64,000 bases of DNA, taken from contig NZ_JMLS01000001.1 in assembly GCF_000686845.1 (NCBI RefSeq), positions 124,001 through 188,000 of the forward strand, given 5' to 3'. This document shows positions 8,721 to 17,733 of the stretch, one piece after another. The position numbers were made by a program, and so were the translations under genes. This DNA is from Paenibacillus sp. UNC451MF. Its GTDB lineage: Bacteria > Bacillota > Bacilli > Paenibacillales > NBRC-103111. Position 1 is the stretch's first letter. The number at the start of each line of letters is the position of its first letter. The notes beneath the pieces are model-generated. The model made no database searches. It was not told where the DNA came from and worked only from the letters and a program-made list of their open reading frames with translations.

Positions 8721-10076
8721 ATGATGAAGCCCGTAACGAAGAGATTTCAACTTACGCCGCCACAAATATTAGTTATCGGCTTTGCAGCAATTATTCTGGT
8801 CGGAGCAACGCTGCTGTCCTTGCCTATCGCTTCGGCGACAGGCCGTCCTTTGGATTTCTTGGATGCATTGTTTACGGCAACTTCCGCAACCTGTGTTACG
8901 GGGCTGGTTGTTGTGGACACAGGAACCTTTTTCACGAAATTCGGACAAATCGTTATTATCCTGCTGATTCAAATCGGCGGTCTTGGCTTTATGACGATGG
9001 CAACGTTATTTGCCTTCGCCTTGAAAAAAAGAATTTCGTTAAAAGAGCGGTTAATTTTGCAGGAGGCAATGAATCAGGGAAGCATGGAAGGGATCGTTCG
9101 TCTGATTCGTAAGGTTATTCGCTACTCCTTAACGATCGAGCTGGTTGCTGCGGTTATTTTCTCCATTCGATGGTCGCTCGACCTGGGACCTGCGAAAGGA
9201 ATTTATTTTGGCATCTGGCATGCCATATCGTTCTTCAACAATGCAGGCTTTGACTTGTTCGGGTCTGTGTACGGTCCATTCACGAGCCTCACCTCGTATG
9301 TCAATGATCCTGTAGTGAATGTCGTTACTATGGGCCTTATTATTTTAGGCGGCCTGGGCTTTGTGGTTATGGCTGATGTGATGGATTATAAGAAGCATCG
9401 ACGGCTGTCGCTTCATTCCAAAGTGGTGTTGAGCGCAACAGGGCTACTCGTAGTAGTCGGTGCCTTGGTTATCTTCATATTTGAATTTAGTAATGCCAAA
9501 ACGTTAGGCTCCTTAACTTGGGGCGGGAAAATTTGGGGGGCATTCTTCCAGTCCGTCACCCCTAGGACGGCAGGGGCCAATACAGTGGATTTGGGAAGCT
9601 TGCGGCAGGCGACACAGTTCTTCATGATTATCTTGATGTTCATCGGCGCATCACCGGGCTCGACGGGGGGCGGTATCAAGACGACTACCTTCACCACGCT
9701 GATTGGTGCGATGATAGCCATGGTACGAGGAAAAGAAGACATCGTTCTGTTCCATTACCGTCTGGGTAAAGACCGCATTCTGAAAGCTATAACATTAACG
9801 ATGATCGCCTTGTTTATGGTTATTTTCGTAGCGATGATCTTATCCACAACGGAGAACCATCCGTTCCTGATGATCTTATTCGAGGTCACCTCCGCCTTCG
9901 GCACTGTGGGCTTGACCATGGGAATGACCACGGATTTAACCGATATCGGTAAAATATTGATTGCTTTAATGATGTTTGCAGGCCGTTTAGGTCCATTGAC
10001 GCTAGCATATGCTCTCGGGCCAAAAACGGAAAAAGAACTATATAGATACCCGGAAGGGAAAATTACCATCGGATAG
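8721..10076 (+). CDS. ktrB: Potassium uptake channel subunit KtrB (TrkH family)
   Basis: KtrB forms the potassium-conducting pore, working with the cytoplasmic gating ring KtrA. The 451-residue protein is very hydrophobic and shows the repeated selectivity-filter style segments of the TrkH/KtrB superfamily, such as ATSATCVTGLVVVDT (first pore loop) and FFNNAGFDLFGS (second), plus GASPGSTGGGIKTTT in the third repeat. A GAGGTGA ribosome site lies immediately upstream; ATG 8724 is an equally good start. It heads an operon with ktrA (14-base gap) and an antiporter, under a c-di-AMP riboswitch. Confidence 0.93.
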   Translation: MMKPVTKRFQLTPPQILVIGFAAIILVGATLLSLPIASATGRPLDFLDALFTATSATCVTGLVVVDTGTFFTKFGQIVIILLIQIGGLGFMTMATLFAFALKKRISLKERLILQEAMNQGSMEGIVRLIRKVIRYSLTIELVAAVIFSIRWSLDLGPAKGIYFGIWHAISFFNNAGFDLFGSVYGPFTSLTSYVNDPVVNVVTMGLIILGGLGFVVMADVMDYKKHRRLSLHSKVVLSATGLLVVVGALVIFIFEFSNAKTLGSLTWGGKIWGAFFQSVTPRTAGANTVDLGSLRQATQFFMIILMFIGASPGSTGGGIKTTTFTTLIGAMIAMVRGKEDIVLFHYRLGKDRILKAITLTMIALFMVIFVAMILSTTENHPFLMILFEVTSAFGTVGLTMGMTTDLTDIGKILIALMMFAGRLGPLTLAYALGPKTEKELYRYPEGKITIG

Positions 10077-10090
10077 GGGAAAACTAAGAA

Positions 10091-10753
10091 ATGAAACGTA
10101 GTCAGTATGTAGTAATTGGACTTGGGAGATTCGGATCGAGTTTGGCTAAGGAGCTCGTAGAGCTCGGATATGAGGTGCTCGGCATCGATAAGGACGAAGA
10201 GGCTGTAGAGGAAATGAGCGATGTGCTGACGCACGTCGTGGTAGCAGATTCTACGGATGAAGATGTGCTGCGTTCGCTCGGTATCCGGAATTTCGACTGT
10301 GCGGTTGTTTCCATAGGAGACGATATTCAATCGAGTATTTTGACAGCTATATTGCTTAAAGACATTGGTGTAAAAATGGTCGTAACGAAGGCGCTCTCCG
10401 AGCTTCACGGGAAAGTGCTTAACAAAATCGGAGTAGACAGGGTTATTTTCCCGGAGCGGGATATGGGGATCCGGGTAGCGCACCAGTTGGTCTCCCCGAA
10501 CCTGCTTGATTACATCGAGCTGTCCAAGGATTACACGATCGCGGAGCTGTCAGTGCCTAAACGGTTGTCTGGCCGTACGCTCAAGGAGCTTGATCCACGG
10601 GCGAAATACGGGTGCAGCGTTGTGGCGATCAATAAGAAGCATGGGGTTATTATTGCCCCGACGGCTGTGGATACGTTAGATGAACAAGATATTATGGTTA
10701 TAATAGGAACAAACGAGCAAATTGATTTGTTCGAGAGCGAAGTAATCCGATAG
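10091..10753 (+). CDS. ktrA: Potassium uptake regulatory subunit KtrA (RCK protein)
   Basis: KtrA is the cytoplasmic RCK ring that gates KtrB; in this family it binds ATP/ADP through the N-lobe, and its C-lobe (RCK_C) can bind c-di-AMP. The 220-residue protein starts with a Rossmann motif GLGRFGSSLAKEL (about residues 10-22) followed by an acidic strand end, and has a C-terminal RCK_C domain (from about YTIAELSVPKRLSG). It directly follows ktrB, so the operon is likely controlled by c-di-AMP both at the RNA and at the protein level; the protein part is inferred from family knowledge. Confidence 0.93.
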   Translation: MKRSQYVVIGLGRFGSSLAKELVELGYEVLGIDKDEEAVEEMSDVLTHVVVADSTDEDVLRSLGIRNFDCAVVSIGDDIQSSILTAILLKDIGVKMVVTKALSELHGKVLNKIGVDRVIFPERDMGIRVAHQLVSPNLLDYIELSKDYTIAELSVPKRLSGRTLKELDPRAKYGCSVVAINKKHGVIIAPTAVDTLDEQDIMVIIGTNEQIDLFESEVIR

Positions 10754-10804
10754 CCGACCTAATGGAGAAGCTGCTCATCTGGGGCAAATGGAGTGAAAGG
10801 TAGA

Positions 10805-12079
10805 ATGGCAAACGACGTCACGGAAATAGTCCATCATATATTGCTATTGTTAATATTAATTCTTACAGTAGGAATGATTTTCGGAAGAATTGCAGGGAAA
10901 TTAAAGCTGCCCGACGTCGCTTTGTTTCTCATTGCAGGCATCATCGTAGGACAAGGATTGCATTGGGTGTCCGAGACTAGCAGCTCGTTGACGAATCAGT
11001 TCATTCTAACTATCGGCTCCGTACTGATTTTGTTTGATGGAGGACGGAATATACGGCTGTCAGGACTCAAGAAGGTGTGGTTAACCGTCACTCTCTTGAG
11101 TGTGCCCGGCGTATTAATTACTTGCGGAGTCGTCGCCATCGCGGCTCATTGGTTTCTAGGCATTCCATTGCTGTATGCCATCCTACTCGGTGCCATAATA
11201 TCTTCTACCGATCCAGCTACCTTGATACCCGTCTTCAAGCAGGTGACGATCCGCCCAAAGGTTAGAGAGACCGTAGAAAGCGAGTCGGCGTTTAATGATG
11301 CAACGGGTTCGATCCTAACGTTTACTGTGCTGGCTATCGTTACAGGGAGCCAGTCATTCTCCATTGCGGCTAGTGTGAAGGAGTTTTTAGTTACGGCAGT
11401 AGGCGGTATCGTCGTTGGAGCGGTGATTGGAATAGTGTTGGCCTTCATAACCGCTCATTTGAAGCTCGGATGGTTCCGTGACTATGCTACAATAGCTCTT
11501 GTCGTAACGGCTCTGGGTTCCTATTGGGTAGGAGACTCACTGCATGTCAGCGGTTTTATGGCAACCTTTGCGGCTGGCCTTGTGTGGGGCAACTCGGATG
11601 TGTTCAAGCTGGATATGAACGATAAGCTGCATGAAATGGGACATTTCAGTGAAAACATGACGGTGATCATGCGAATGCTGATCTTCATTCTGCTGGGGAG
11701 CCAGGTTAATTTTCAAGTGATCTGGGCGCATTTGTGGCCAAGTTTGGCTATCATCGCTGTATTTATGCTAATTGCCAGACCCTTGGCCGTGCTGGTCTGC
11801 ACACTTCCTGACCGCAGAGCCAAGTGGAGCTGGAGAGAGATCGTGTTCATGTTCTGGGTTCGTGAGACGGGGGTTATCCCGGCTGCACTGTCAGGCATGG
11901 TGGCCGGGCTAGGAGTACAGCACGCCGATGTAATCTCTTCCGTTACATTCTTGGCCGTACTCTTAACTATTTTGCTGCAGGCAGGAACAACCGCCTTTGT
12001 CGCCAAGAAGCTCGGTATCGACGAAAAGAAGGAAACCGCCGCCGAACGGTTGAATCCCGACCCTAAACCGGCTGTCTGA
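10805..12079 (+). CDS. Monovalent cation/proton antiporter (CPA1, NhaP-like)
   Basis: The 424-residue protein has about 12-13 hydrophobic helices and the CPA1 signatures: SSTDPATLIPVFKQ in the middle and SESAFNDATGS shortly after, where the paired Asp residues form the ion-binding site. Members exchange Na+ or K+ for protons. It has no C-terminal RCK/TrkA-C domain. The ATG at 10805 follows GAAAGG, while the GTG at 10793 has no spaced ribosome site. It lies 51 bases after ktrA in the same direction, so it may share the riboswitch-controlled transcript and serve as an export counterpart to Ktr. Its last 17 bases overlap the convergent lysR-type gene. Confidence 0.88.
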   Translation: MANDVTEIVHHILLLLILILTVGMIFGRIAGKLKLPDVALFLIAGIIVGQGLHWVSETSSSLTNQFILTIGSVLILFDGGRNIRLSGLKKVWLTVTLLSVPGVLITCGVVAIAAHWFLGIPLLYAILLGAIISSTDPATLIPVFKQVTIRPKVRETVESESAFNDATGSILTFTVLAIVTGSQSFSIAASVKEFLVTAVGGIVVGAVIGIVLAFITAHLKLGWFRDYATIALVVTALGSYWVGDSLHVSGFMATFAAGLVWGNSDVFKLDMNDKLHEMGHFSENMTVIMRMLIFILLGSQVNFQVIWAHLWPSLAIIAVFMLIARPLAVLVCTLPDRRAKWSWREIVFMFWVRETGVIPAALSGMVAGLGVQHADVISSVTFLAVLLTILLQAGTTAFVAKKLGIDEKKETAAERLNPDPKPAV

Positions 12080-12962
12080 AAAATTCCTTGGCCTTCTCTA
12101 TAAAACGTTCTGCTGAAGGATGATGGACGACCTCTTCTGTGAATAGCAGGGAGGTCGTTCTTGTCATTTGCTCTAATGAAGGAATGAAACGGACGACCAG
12201 CTCGTTATCTTTGACCAGGTTGCTTCGCAGGTATGATTCCGGCAGCAAAGTCGCTGTCTTGCAGGTGGATACAAGACGGATGATCGCCTCGAATGAGTCA
12301 ATCTCCATCTTAACGTCCGGTTGGATTGCATAACGATGAAACATTTCATCCATTAATATGCGATACCAGGTTCCGCGAGAAAATAAGATCATAGGCAGCT
12401 CGTGCAGATCGCTGATTTCAATGGAAGCTTTATCTACAAAAGGATGTCCAAGCGGCAGGACGAGGCATAGATGATCATCAAACAAAGGCACGCATTTTAG
12501 CCCGGGATGCTCGATCTTGGAAGCGACCAGACCGATATCCACTTTCCGTTCTTTTACCATAGGGACGATTTCGTGCGTTTTGCCTGTGACTGCCTTAATG
12601 TCGGTATTCGGATAATTCTTGGTATAGATCGTAATTAGATCCGGTAGTGTGGACTGGAGCGTTGTCAGGCTGGCACCAATAATGATGCTGGCTGGCTTAA
12701 TGGTTGTTTTGAATTCCTCGATGGAGCGCATCAGCTTTCTTTCGAGATGCCGCTGCTCGATAGCGTGTTCGTAAACGATTTGGCCTGCCCGAGTAATTTC
12801 CAGGCGTTTGCCTTTGCGGATGAAAAGATCTACCTCGAGCTCTTCTTCCAGCCTCATGATTTTACGAGAAAGGGCGGGCTGGGATATATTGAGCACTTGA
12901 GATGCTTTGTTCAAACTCTCCAGCTCGACAACCTTGGCGAAAATATCGATATTTTCCAGCAA
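12063..12962 (-). CDS. LysR family transcriptional regulator
   Basis: The 299-residue protein has the N-terminal LysR winged helix (FAKVVELESLNKASQVLN, ISQPALSRKIMRLEEELE, then LFIRKGKRLEIT) and a periplasmic-binding-like effector domain from about residue 90. It is transcribed away from sdhCAB, with about 295 bases between the two starts containing a LysR box and the sdhC promoter. This arrangement suggests that it regulates succinate dehydrogenase and itself, in the manner of the TCA-cycle regulator CcpC of Bacillus. That role is inference. Its 3' end overlaps the antiporter gene tail-to-tail. Confidence 0.9.
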   Translation of the reverse strand: MLENIDIFAKVVELESLNKASQVLNISQPALSRKIMRLEEELEVDLFIRKGKRLEITRAGQIVYEHAIEQRHLERKLMRSIEEFKTTIKPASIIIGASLTTLQSTLPDLITIYTKNYPNTDIKAVTGKTHEIVPMVKERKVDIGLVASKIEHPGLKCVPLFDDHLCLVLPLGHPFVDKASIEISDLHELPMILFSRGTWYRILMDEMFHRYAIQPDVKMEIDSFEAIIRLVSTCKTATLLPESYLRSNLVKDNELVVRFIPSLEQMTRTTSLLFTEEVVHHPSAERFIEKAKEFFRQPV

Positions 12963-13055
12963 AAAAATCCCTTCTTTCGAAAAAATGGTTCATATTGTGA
13001 TTAAGTTTATAGCATATGTCAAAAATGAATAAGAGTATATAAATAATCAGCACTT

Positions 13056-13074
13056 CCATTATAAGCGATAATGG
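13056..13074. promoter_or_regulatory. LysR-type box between lysR and sdhC
   Basis: CCATTAT-AAGCG-ATAATGG is an inverted repeat with 7-bp arms and fits the T-N11-A pattern of LysR binding sites (T at 13059, A at 13071). It lies about 95 bases upstream of the sdhC -35 box and about 95 bases from the regulator start. Confidence 0.6.
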
Positions 13075-13168
13075 AGTACTATGGTGTATGTCACTGATCG
13101 TTCACATTTTTTCAACAGGACTGCATAAAAATTTGTCGATTCATGGAAAATAGGCGTAGCGAATCATG

Positions 13169-13197
13169 TTGACGCTTGTTTCTTGCGGGAGTACAAT
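13169..13197 (+). promoter_or_regulatory. Sigma-A type promoter of sdhCAB
   Basis: TTGACG (13169-13174), a 17-bp spacer, and TACAAT (13192-13197), about 60 bases upstream of sdhC. Confidence 0.7.
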
Positions 13198-13257
13198 GGA
13201 AAATGGTTTGTCAAGATGTGAACAATCTACATACTTTTGAGGGGGGAAAGGATTTCA

Positions 13258-13908
13258 ATGTTTCGTAATTCGTATTTTTCACGCAAGCTGCATTCATTGC
13301 TTGGTGTAATCCCGGTCGGCTTCTTTCTGATCGAGCACCTTCTGACGAACTACTCGGCAACTAAAGGCCCTGAGAAGTTCATGGAACATGTGAATTGGCT
13401 GCATGATCTGCCTTTAATGCTGCTTTTAGAAATTGTAGGGATCTGGCTTCCGCTGTTGTATCATGCCGTATACGGTTTGTATGTCGCTTACACAGCGCGG
13501 AATAACGTATCCAACTATGGTTATTTCCGTAACCAAATGTTTTTCTTGCAAAGGGTTACTGGTGTAATCACTTTCTTGTTCGTCGCTTTTCACTTTTTCC
13601 AAACACGTCTTCAAATCACTTTGGGCTTGCCGCAAGATGAAATCGGAATCCAAATGCATAACATCGCTTCCAATTCTGTATTCTTCGTGATCTACTGTAT
13701 TGGGATTGTGTCCGCGGTATTCCATTTCAGCAATGGTATGTGGTCGTTCCTAGTTAGCTGGGGTATTACGATCGGTCCACGGGCGCAACGGGTATCCACC
13801 GTTATCTGGATGGTTGTTTTCGTTGTTATGTCGATCATGTTTATCATGTCTCTGAGCGCGTTTGTTAATCCGGAATTCCAAAGCGTGCCGCAGATGACTA
13901 AAGGTTAA
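13258..13908 (+). CDS. sdhC: Succinate dehydrogenase cytochrome b558 subunit
   Basis: SdhC is the di-heme membrane anchor that passes electrons from SdhA/SdhB to menaquinone. The 216-residue protein has five hydrophobic helices and several His residues at helix ends (KLHSLLGVIPVGFFLIEHL, ALYHAVYG-like YHAVYGLYV, FVAFHFFQTR, AVFHFSNG) suitable for heme ligation, as in the Bacillus subtilis type. The ATG at 13258 is chosen because GGGGGGAAAGG lies just upstream. It is first in an operon with sdhA and sdhB. Confidence 0.95.
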   Translation: MFRNSYFSRKLHSLLGVIPVGFFLIEHLLTNYSATKGPEKFMEHVNWLHDLPLMLLLEIVGIWLPLLYHAVYGLYVAYTARNNVSNYGYFRNQMFFLQRVTGVITFLFVAFHFFQTRLQITLGLPQDEIGIQMHNIASNSVFFVIYCIGIVSAVFHFSNGMWSFLVSWGITIGPRAQRVSTVIWMVVFVVMSIMFIMSLSAFVNPEFQSVPQMTKG

Positions 13909-13924
13909 GGAGGAGTGAACAACA

Positions 13925-15682
13925 ATGGCTAATCAAAAAGTTATCGTAGTCGGTGGAGGTTTGGCCGGGTTAATGGCTACCATTAAAGCCGCAGAAGCCG
14001 GGGTTCACGTAAGCCTGTTCTCTTTGGTTCCTGTGAAACGTTCCCACTCTGTTTGCGCACAAGGCGGTATTAACGGAGCGGTGAATACGAAAGGTGAAGG
14101 TGACTCCACTTGGGAGCACTTTGACGATACAGTTTACGGCGGAGACTTTCTTGCGAACCAACCGCCAGTAAAAGCAATGTGTGACGCAGCACCGGGTATT
14201 ATCCACTTGATGGACCGGATGGGCGTTATGTTTAACCGTACGCCGGAAGGCTTGCTTGATTTCCGTCGTTTTGGGGGAACACAATATCACCGTACGGCAT
14301 TTGCAGGCGCAACAACAGGTCAACAATTGCTGTACGCATTGGATGAGCAAGTACGCCGTTGGGAAACCGCCGGTCTTGTTACGAAGTACGAGCATTATGA
14401 GTTCCTTGGTGCGGTAATTGATGACGACGGCGTTTGCCGTGGCGTGTCTGCTCAAGATCTTCGCAGCATGGAAGTTTTGACATTCGGTGCCGATGCGGTT
14501 ATTCTTGCATCCGGTGGTCCTGGTATCATCTTCGGTAAAACAACGAACTCCGTTATTAACACAGGAACGGCAGCAAGTGCGGTTTACCAGCAAGGCGTTA
14601 ACTATGCAAATGGTGAGTTCATTCAAATCCACCCTACAGCGATTCCTGGCGATGACAAGCTGCGCTTGATGTCTGAATCTGCTCGTGGTGAAGGCGGTCG
14701 TATTTGGACTTATAAAGACGGTAAGCCTTGGTACTTCCTTGAGGAAAAATATCCTGCATACGGAAACCTTGTGCCTCGGGATATCGCGACTCGTGAAATT
14801 TTCGCAGTCTGCGTTGACCAGAAGCTTGGTATTAATGGCGAAAACATGGTTTACCTTGACCTTTCCCATAAAGATCCGCATGAATTGGATGTTAAATTAG
14901 GCGGTATTATCGAGATCTATGAGAAATTTATGGGCGACGATCCGCGTAAAATTCCAATGAAAATTTTCCCAGCCGTTCACTATTCGATGGGCGGAATGTG
15001 GGTTGACTTTAACCAAATGACCAATATCCCTGGTTTGTTCGCCTGTGGTGAGTGCGAGTATCAATACCACGGTGCTAACCGTCTGGGAGCGAACTCGCTG
15101 TTGTCTGCGATCTACGGCGGTATGATTACAGGTCCTAAAGCTATTGAATATATTAAAGGCTTGAACAAGCATGTAGATGATATTTCCTCTTCCATCTTCG
15201 ACCGTGAGAAGAAAAAGCAAACCGACAAATACGAAGGCTTGCTGAAAATGGAAGGCAAAGAAAATGCTTACGTGCTTCATAAAGAGCTTGGCGAGTGGAT
15301 GACTAACAACATGACGGTTGTTCGTTACAACAAGAAGCTGGAAGAAACCATTGCCAAAATCAACGAATTGAAACAGCGTTACCGCAATATCAGCATGACG
15401 GATACGGCTCGTTGGAACAACCAAGGCGTAGCGTTCACACGTCAGCTGTGGAACATGCTGGAGCTGTCCCATGCGATGACTTTGGGTGCTTTGCTGCGTA
15501 ACGAGAGCCGTGGCGCGCACTATAAGCCAGATTTCCCTGAGCGTAACGACGAAGACTTCTTGAAAACGACAAAAGCCAAATGGACACCAGATGGCCCGAC
15601 TATCGAATGGGAAGATGTAGACGTATCGCTCATCAAGCCGCGTAAACGCGACTACTCGACTGACAAGAAGGGAGGACATTAA
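13925..15682 (+). CDS. sdhA: Succinate dehydrogenase flavoprotein subunit
   Basis: SdhA oxidises succinate to fumarate with covalently bound FAD. The 585-residue protein has the N-terminal FAD-binding motif VVGGGLAGLMA, the flavin-linking histidine region KRSHSVCAQGGINGAVN, and the substrate-site segments HPTAIPGD, SESARGEGG and HYSMGGMWVD. Length is typical of the Bacillus-type enzyme. An AAGGAGGAG ribosome site overlaps the end of sdhC, so the two genes are tightly coupled, and sdhB starts 2 bases after the stop. Confidence 0.97.
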   Translation: MANQKVIVVGGGLAGLMATIKAAEAGVHVSLFSLVPVKRSHSVCAQGGINGAVNTKGEGDSTWEHFDDTVYGGDFLANQPPVKAMCDAAPGIIHLMDRMGVMFNRTPEGLLDFRRFGGTQYHRTAFAGATTGQQLLYALDEQVRRWETAGLVTKYEHYEFLGAVIDDDGVCRGVSAQDLRSMEVLTFGADAVILASGGPGIIFGKTTNSVINTGTAASAVYQQGVNYANGEFIQIHPTAIPGDDKLRLMSESARGEGGRIWTYKDGKPWYFLEEKYPAYGNLVPRDIATREIFAVCVDQKLGINGENMVYLDLSHKDPHELDVKLGGIIEIYEKFMGDDPRKIPMKIFPAVHYSMGGMWVDFNQMTNIPGLFACGECEYQYHGANRLGANSLLSAIYGGMITGPKAIEYIKGLNKHVDDISSSIFDREKKKQTDKYEGLLKMEGKENAYVLHKELGEWMTNNMTVVRYNKKLEETIAKINELKQRYRNISMTDTARWNNQGVAFTRQLWNMLELSHAMTLGALLRNESRGAHYKPDFPERNDEDFLKTTKAKWTPDGPTIEWEDVDVSLIKPRKRDYSTDKKGGH

Positions 15683-15684
15683 TC

Positions 15685-16449
15685 ATGGCAGAAACGAATA
15701 CGACCAACAAAAAGGTTAAATTCATCGTCACCCGTCAAGATTCGCCAGAGAGCAAGCCTTATACCGAGGAGTTTGAAGTCCCGTATCGCCCTAACATGAA
15801 CGTCATCAGTGCTTTGATGGAAGTGCAGCGGAATCCGGTTAATGCTAACGGCGGCAAAACGACGCCGGTATGTTGGGAATCGAACTGCTTGGAGGAAGTA
15901 TGCGGCGCATGTTCGATGGTCATTAACGGCAAGCCGCGCCAAGCTTGCTCTGCACTTATAGACAAGCTGGAACAGCCGGTTCGTATCGCGCCAATGAGCA
16001 CATTCCCTGTTGTTCGTGACTTGGTTATTAACCGTGAGCGTATGTTCTCCGCTTTGAAACGTGTTAAAGCTTGGATTCCTATCGATGGTACTTACGATTT
16101 GGGTCCTGGACCACGTATGGCGGAATCCAAACGTCAATGGGCTTACGAGCTGTCCAAATGTATGACCTGTGGCGTTTGTCTGGAATCTTGTCCAAACGTA
16201 AACGATAAAACAACGTTTATCGGACCAGCAGCCGTTTCTCAAGTGCGTTTGTTCAATGCTCATCCAACAGGTGAGATGAATGCAGCTGAGCGTCTGCAAA
16301 CCCTGATGGAAGATGGCGGTATCGAGGGCTGCGGTAACTCGCAGAACTGTGTGCGCTCTTGTCCTAAAGGCATTCCATTGACAACTTCAATTGCTGCAAT
16401 GAACTTGGATACTACAAAGCAATTGTTCAAAAACTGGCTTGGTATGTAG
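15685..16449 (+). CDS. sdhB: Succinate dehydrogenase iron-sulfur subunit
   Basis: SdhB carries electrons from FAD to the cytochrome subunit through three clusters. The 254-residue protein shows the 2Fe-2S cysteines (CWESNCLEEVCGACS and a later Cys), the 4Fe-4S motif CMTCGVCLESCP and the remaining ligands in CGNSQNCVRSCPKG for the 3Fe-4S and 4Fe-4S centres. It begins almost on top of the sdhA stop, behind GGGAGGAC. A terminator closes the operon. Confidence 0.97.
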   Translation: MAETNTTNKKVKFIVTRQDSPESKPYTEEFEVPYRPNMNVISALMEVQRNPVNANGGKTTPVCWESNCLEEVCGACSMVINGKPRQACSALIDKLEQPVRIAPMSTFPVVRDLVINRERMFSALKRVKAWIPIDGTYDLGPGPRMAESKRQWAYELSKCMTCGVCLESCPNVNDKTTFIGPAAVSQVRLFNAHPTGEMNAAERLQTLMEDGGIEGCGNSQNCVRSCPKGIPLTTSIAAMNLDTTKQLFKNWLGM

Positions 16450-16470
16450 TCTTATTGTTTATTCATAGGG

Positions 16471-16511
16471 AGCCCTCTGATGAGCTTATCGCTCATTGGG
16501 GGGCTTTTTTC
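16471..16511 (+). terminator. Intrinsic terminator after sdhCAB
   Basis: Stem AGCCCTCTGATGAGC / GCTCATTGGGGGGCT with a short loop, followed by six T. Confidence 0.88.
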
Positions 16512-16541
16512 GTATGGGAAGGCGGCAATAGAAAAAAGGGA

Positions 16542-16570
16542 TTGACGGGAAGATATTTATTGAATACAAT
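16542..16570 (+). promoter_or_regulatory. Sigma-A type promoter of the lacI-ugl unit
   Basis: TTGACG (16542-16547), a 17-bp spacer, TACAAT (16565-16570). The palindromic operator begins at the next base. Confidence 0.75.
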
Positions 16571-16604
16571 TTATTTAAACGTTTTAATTGAAACGTTTAA
16601 ATAA
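16571..16604. promoter_or_regulatory. LacI-family operator (perfect palindrome)
   Basis: TTATTTAAACGTTT (16571-16584), six bases, then its exact complement AAACGTTTAAATAA (16591-16604). Each arm contains AAACGTTT, the short CpG-centred palindrome favoured by LacI-family repressors, so there are two such cores 14 bp apart. The site starts right after the -10 box, a position that would block transcription, consistent with self-repression. Confidence 0.85.
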
Positions 16605-16623
16605 CAATTAAAGGAAGTAAGCT

Positions 16624-17676
16624 ATGAGCAAACACCGTTCCGTTACGATCGTAGACATAGCAGAAGCCGCCGGGGTTTCCATAGCCACGGTATCCAATGT
16701 ATTGAACCGCCGAAAGGTGCCGATGTCAGAGGAAACGATCCGTAAGGTGGAGAAAACCGCCGAGGAGCTGGGGTACCGCCGGAATGTAATGGCTGCCAGC
16801 TTGAGCCGCAAAAAGTCCTATGAGCTTGGTTTAATAGTACCGGGCTTCATCGGTTATTACGGGCTATTTGCAGAGGAGATGGAGCGTACAGCGCATAAGT
16901 TCGGCTACCATATGTCTGTCTTTTCCGCGGGGGGGTACGATCCTGACATGGAGAAACGGCATCTGGAGGTGCTTCTGCAGCGTAGGGTAGACGGATTGTT
17001 CTGTCATGGTCTTGCGATGTCTACGGAAACGACTAGACAAATTGTTAGCGATGGTACGCCTCTTGTCTTGTTCAATGGCTGGAATTGGCCGGAAGATATT
17101 GCTGTAGGCGCTGTCAATCTGGATTTTGCCGAAGGCTGCAGGATGGCGGTCAAACATTTATTAGAGCAGGGCTGCCGCTCGCTGTTTTATTTGGAAAGAG
17201 CAAGAGCTCATGAGACGAATAACCAGCGCTTATTAGGGTTTAGAGAAGGAGTTGCCCAAGCAGAAGGTAACATTCCCTCCTATGTCCTTGAAGCGGACAA
17301 GCAGCCTATGCAGGAACTTGTGCGGATGACAAAGGAAATGAGTGGGAGCGAGGGGCCAGTAGGCATTGTTGCTTTCGACGATTTGGTAGCGCTTCGTTTC
17401 ATGTCGGCAGCTATTGAGCAAGGAATTCGGGTACCGGTGGAGTATAAGATTCACGGAATCAATAACGACATCATCGCTTCCTCTTGTTATCCGCAGCTGA
17501 CAACTCTCGATATTCCATACAGTCAGCAAGCTCAATTGGCGATCCGTCTCATGCTTCGCCAGCTTGGAGAAGAAGAGAAGCTTGAGCGGGAGCCGCAGCT
17601 GCCAGATCACGACGGTCACGAAATCAAAATTCCATTAACTCCTATTGTACGAAAGTCTACCGTAACAAAGCTTTAG
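16624..17676 (+). CDS. LacI family transcriptional regulator
   Basis: The 350-residue protein begins with a LacI helix-turn-helix and hinge (VDIAEAAGVSIATVSNVLN, then ETIRKVEKTAEELGY at residues about 40-54) followed by a periplasmic-binding-type sugar domain (LGLIVPGFIGYYGLFAEEME, later GIVAFDDLVALRFM). It most likely represses itself and the GH88 gene 57 bases downstream through the palindrome at 16571-16604. The inducer is unknown; an unsaturated uronic-acid sugar is a reasonable guess from the neighbour. Confidence 0.92.
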   Translation: MSKHRSVTIVDIAEAAGVSIATVSNVLNRRKVPMSEETIRKVEKTAEELGYRRNVMAASLSRKKSYELGLIVPGFIGYYGLFAEEMERTAHKFGYHMSVFSAGGYDPDMEKRHLEVLLQRRVDGLFCHGLAMSTETTRQIVSDGTPLVLFNGWNWPEDIAVGAVNLDFAEGCRMAVKHLLEQGCRSLFYLERARAHETNNQRLLGFREGVAQAEGNIPSYVLEADKQPMQELVRMTKEMSGSEGPVGIVAFDDLVALRFMSAAIEQGIRVPVEYKIHGINNDIIASSCYPQLTTLDIPYSQQAQLAIRLMLRQLGEEEKLEREPQLPDHDGHEIKIPLTPIVRKSTVTKL

Positions 17677-17733
17677 GTTCATCATCGAAACTGTTGATAA
17701 CAACGAAGAAAATGATTATGAGGAGAGATCAGA

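Noticed and set aside
13970-16299. Long minus-strand open frames opposite sdhA and sdhB (up to 303 codons)
   Set aside because: They are antisense to well-conserved genes, have no ribosome sites and encode sequences of no recognisable composition; they result from codon bias.
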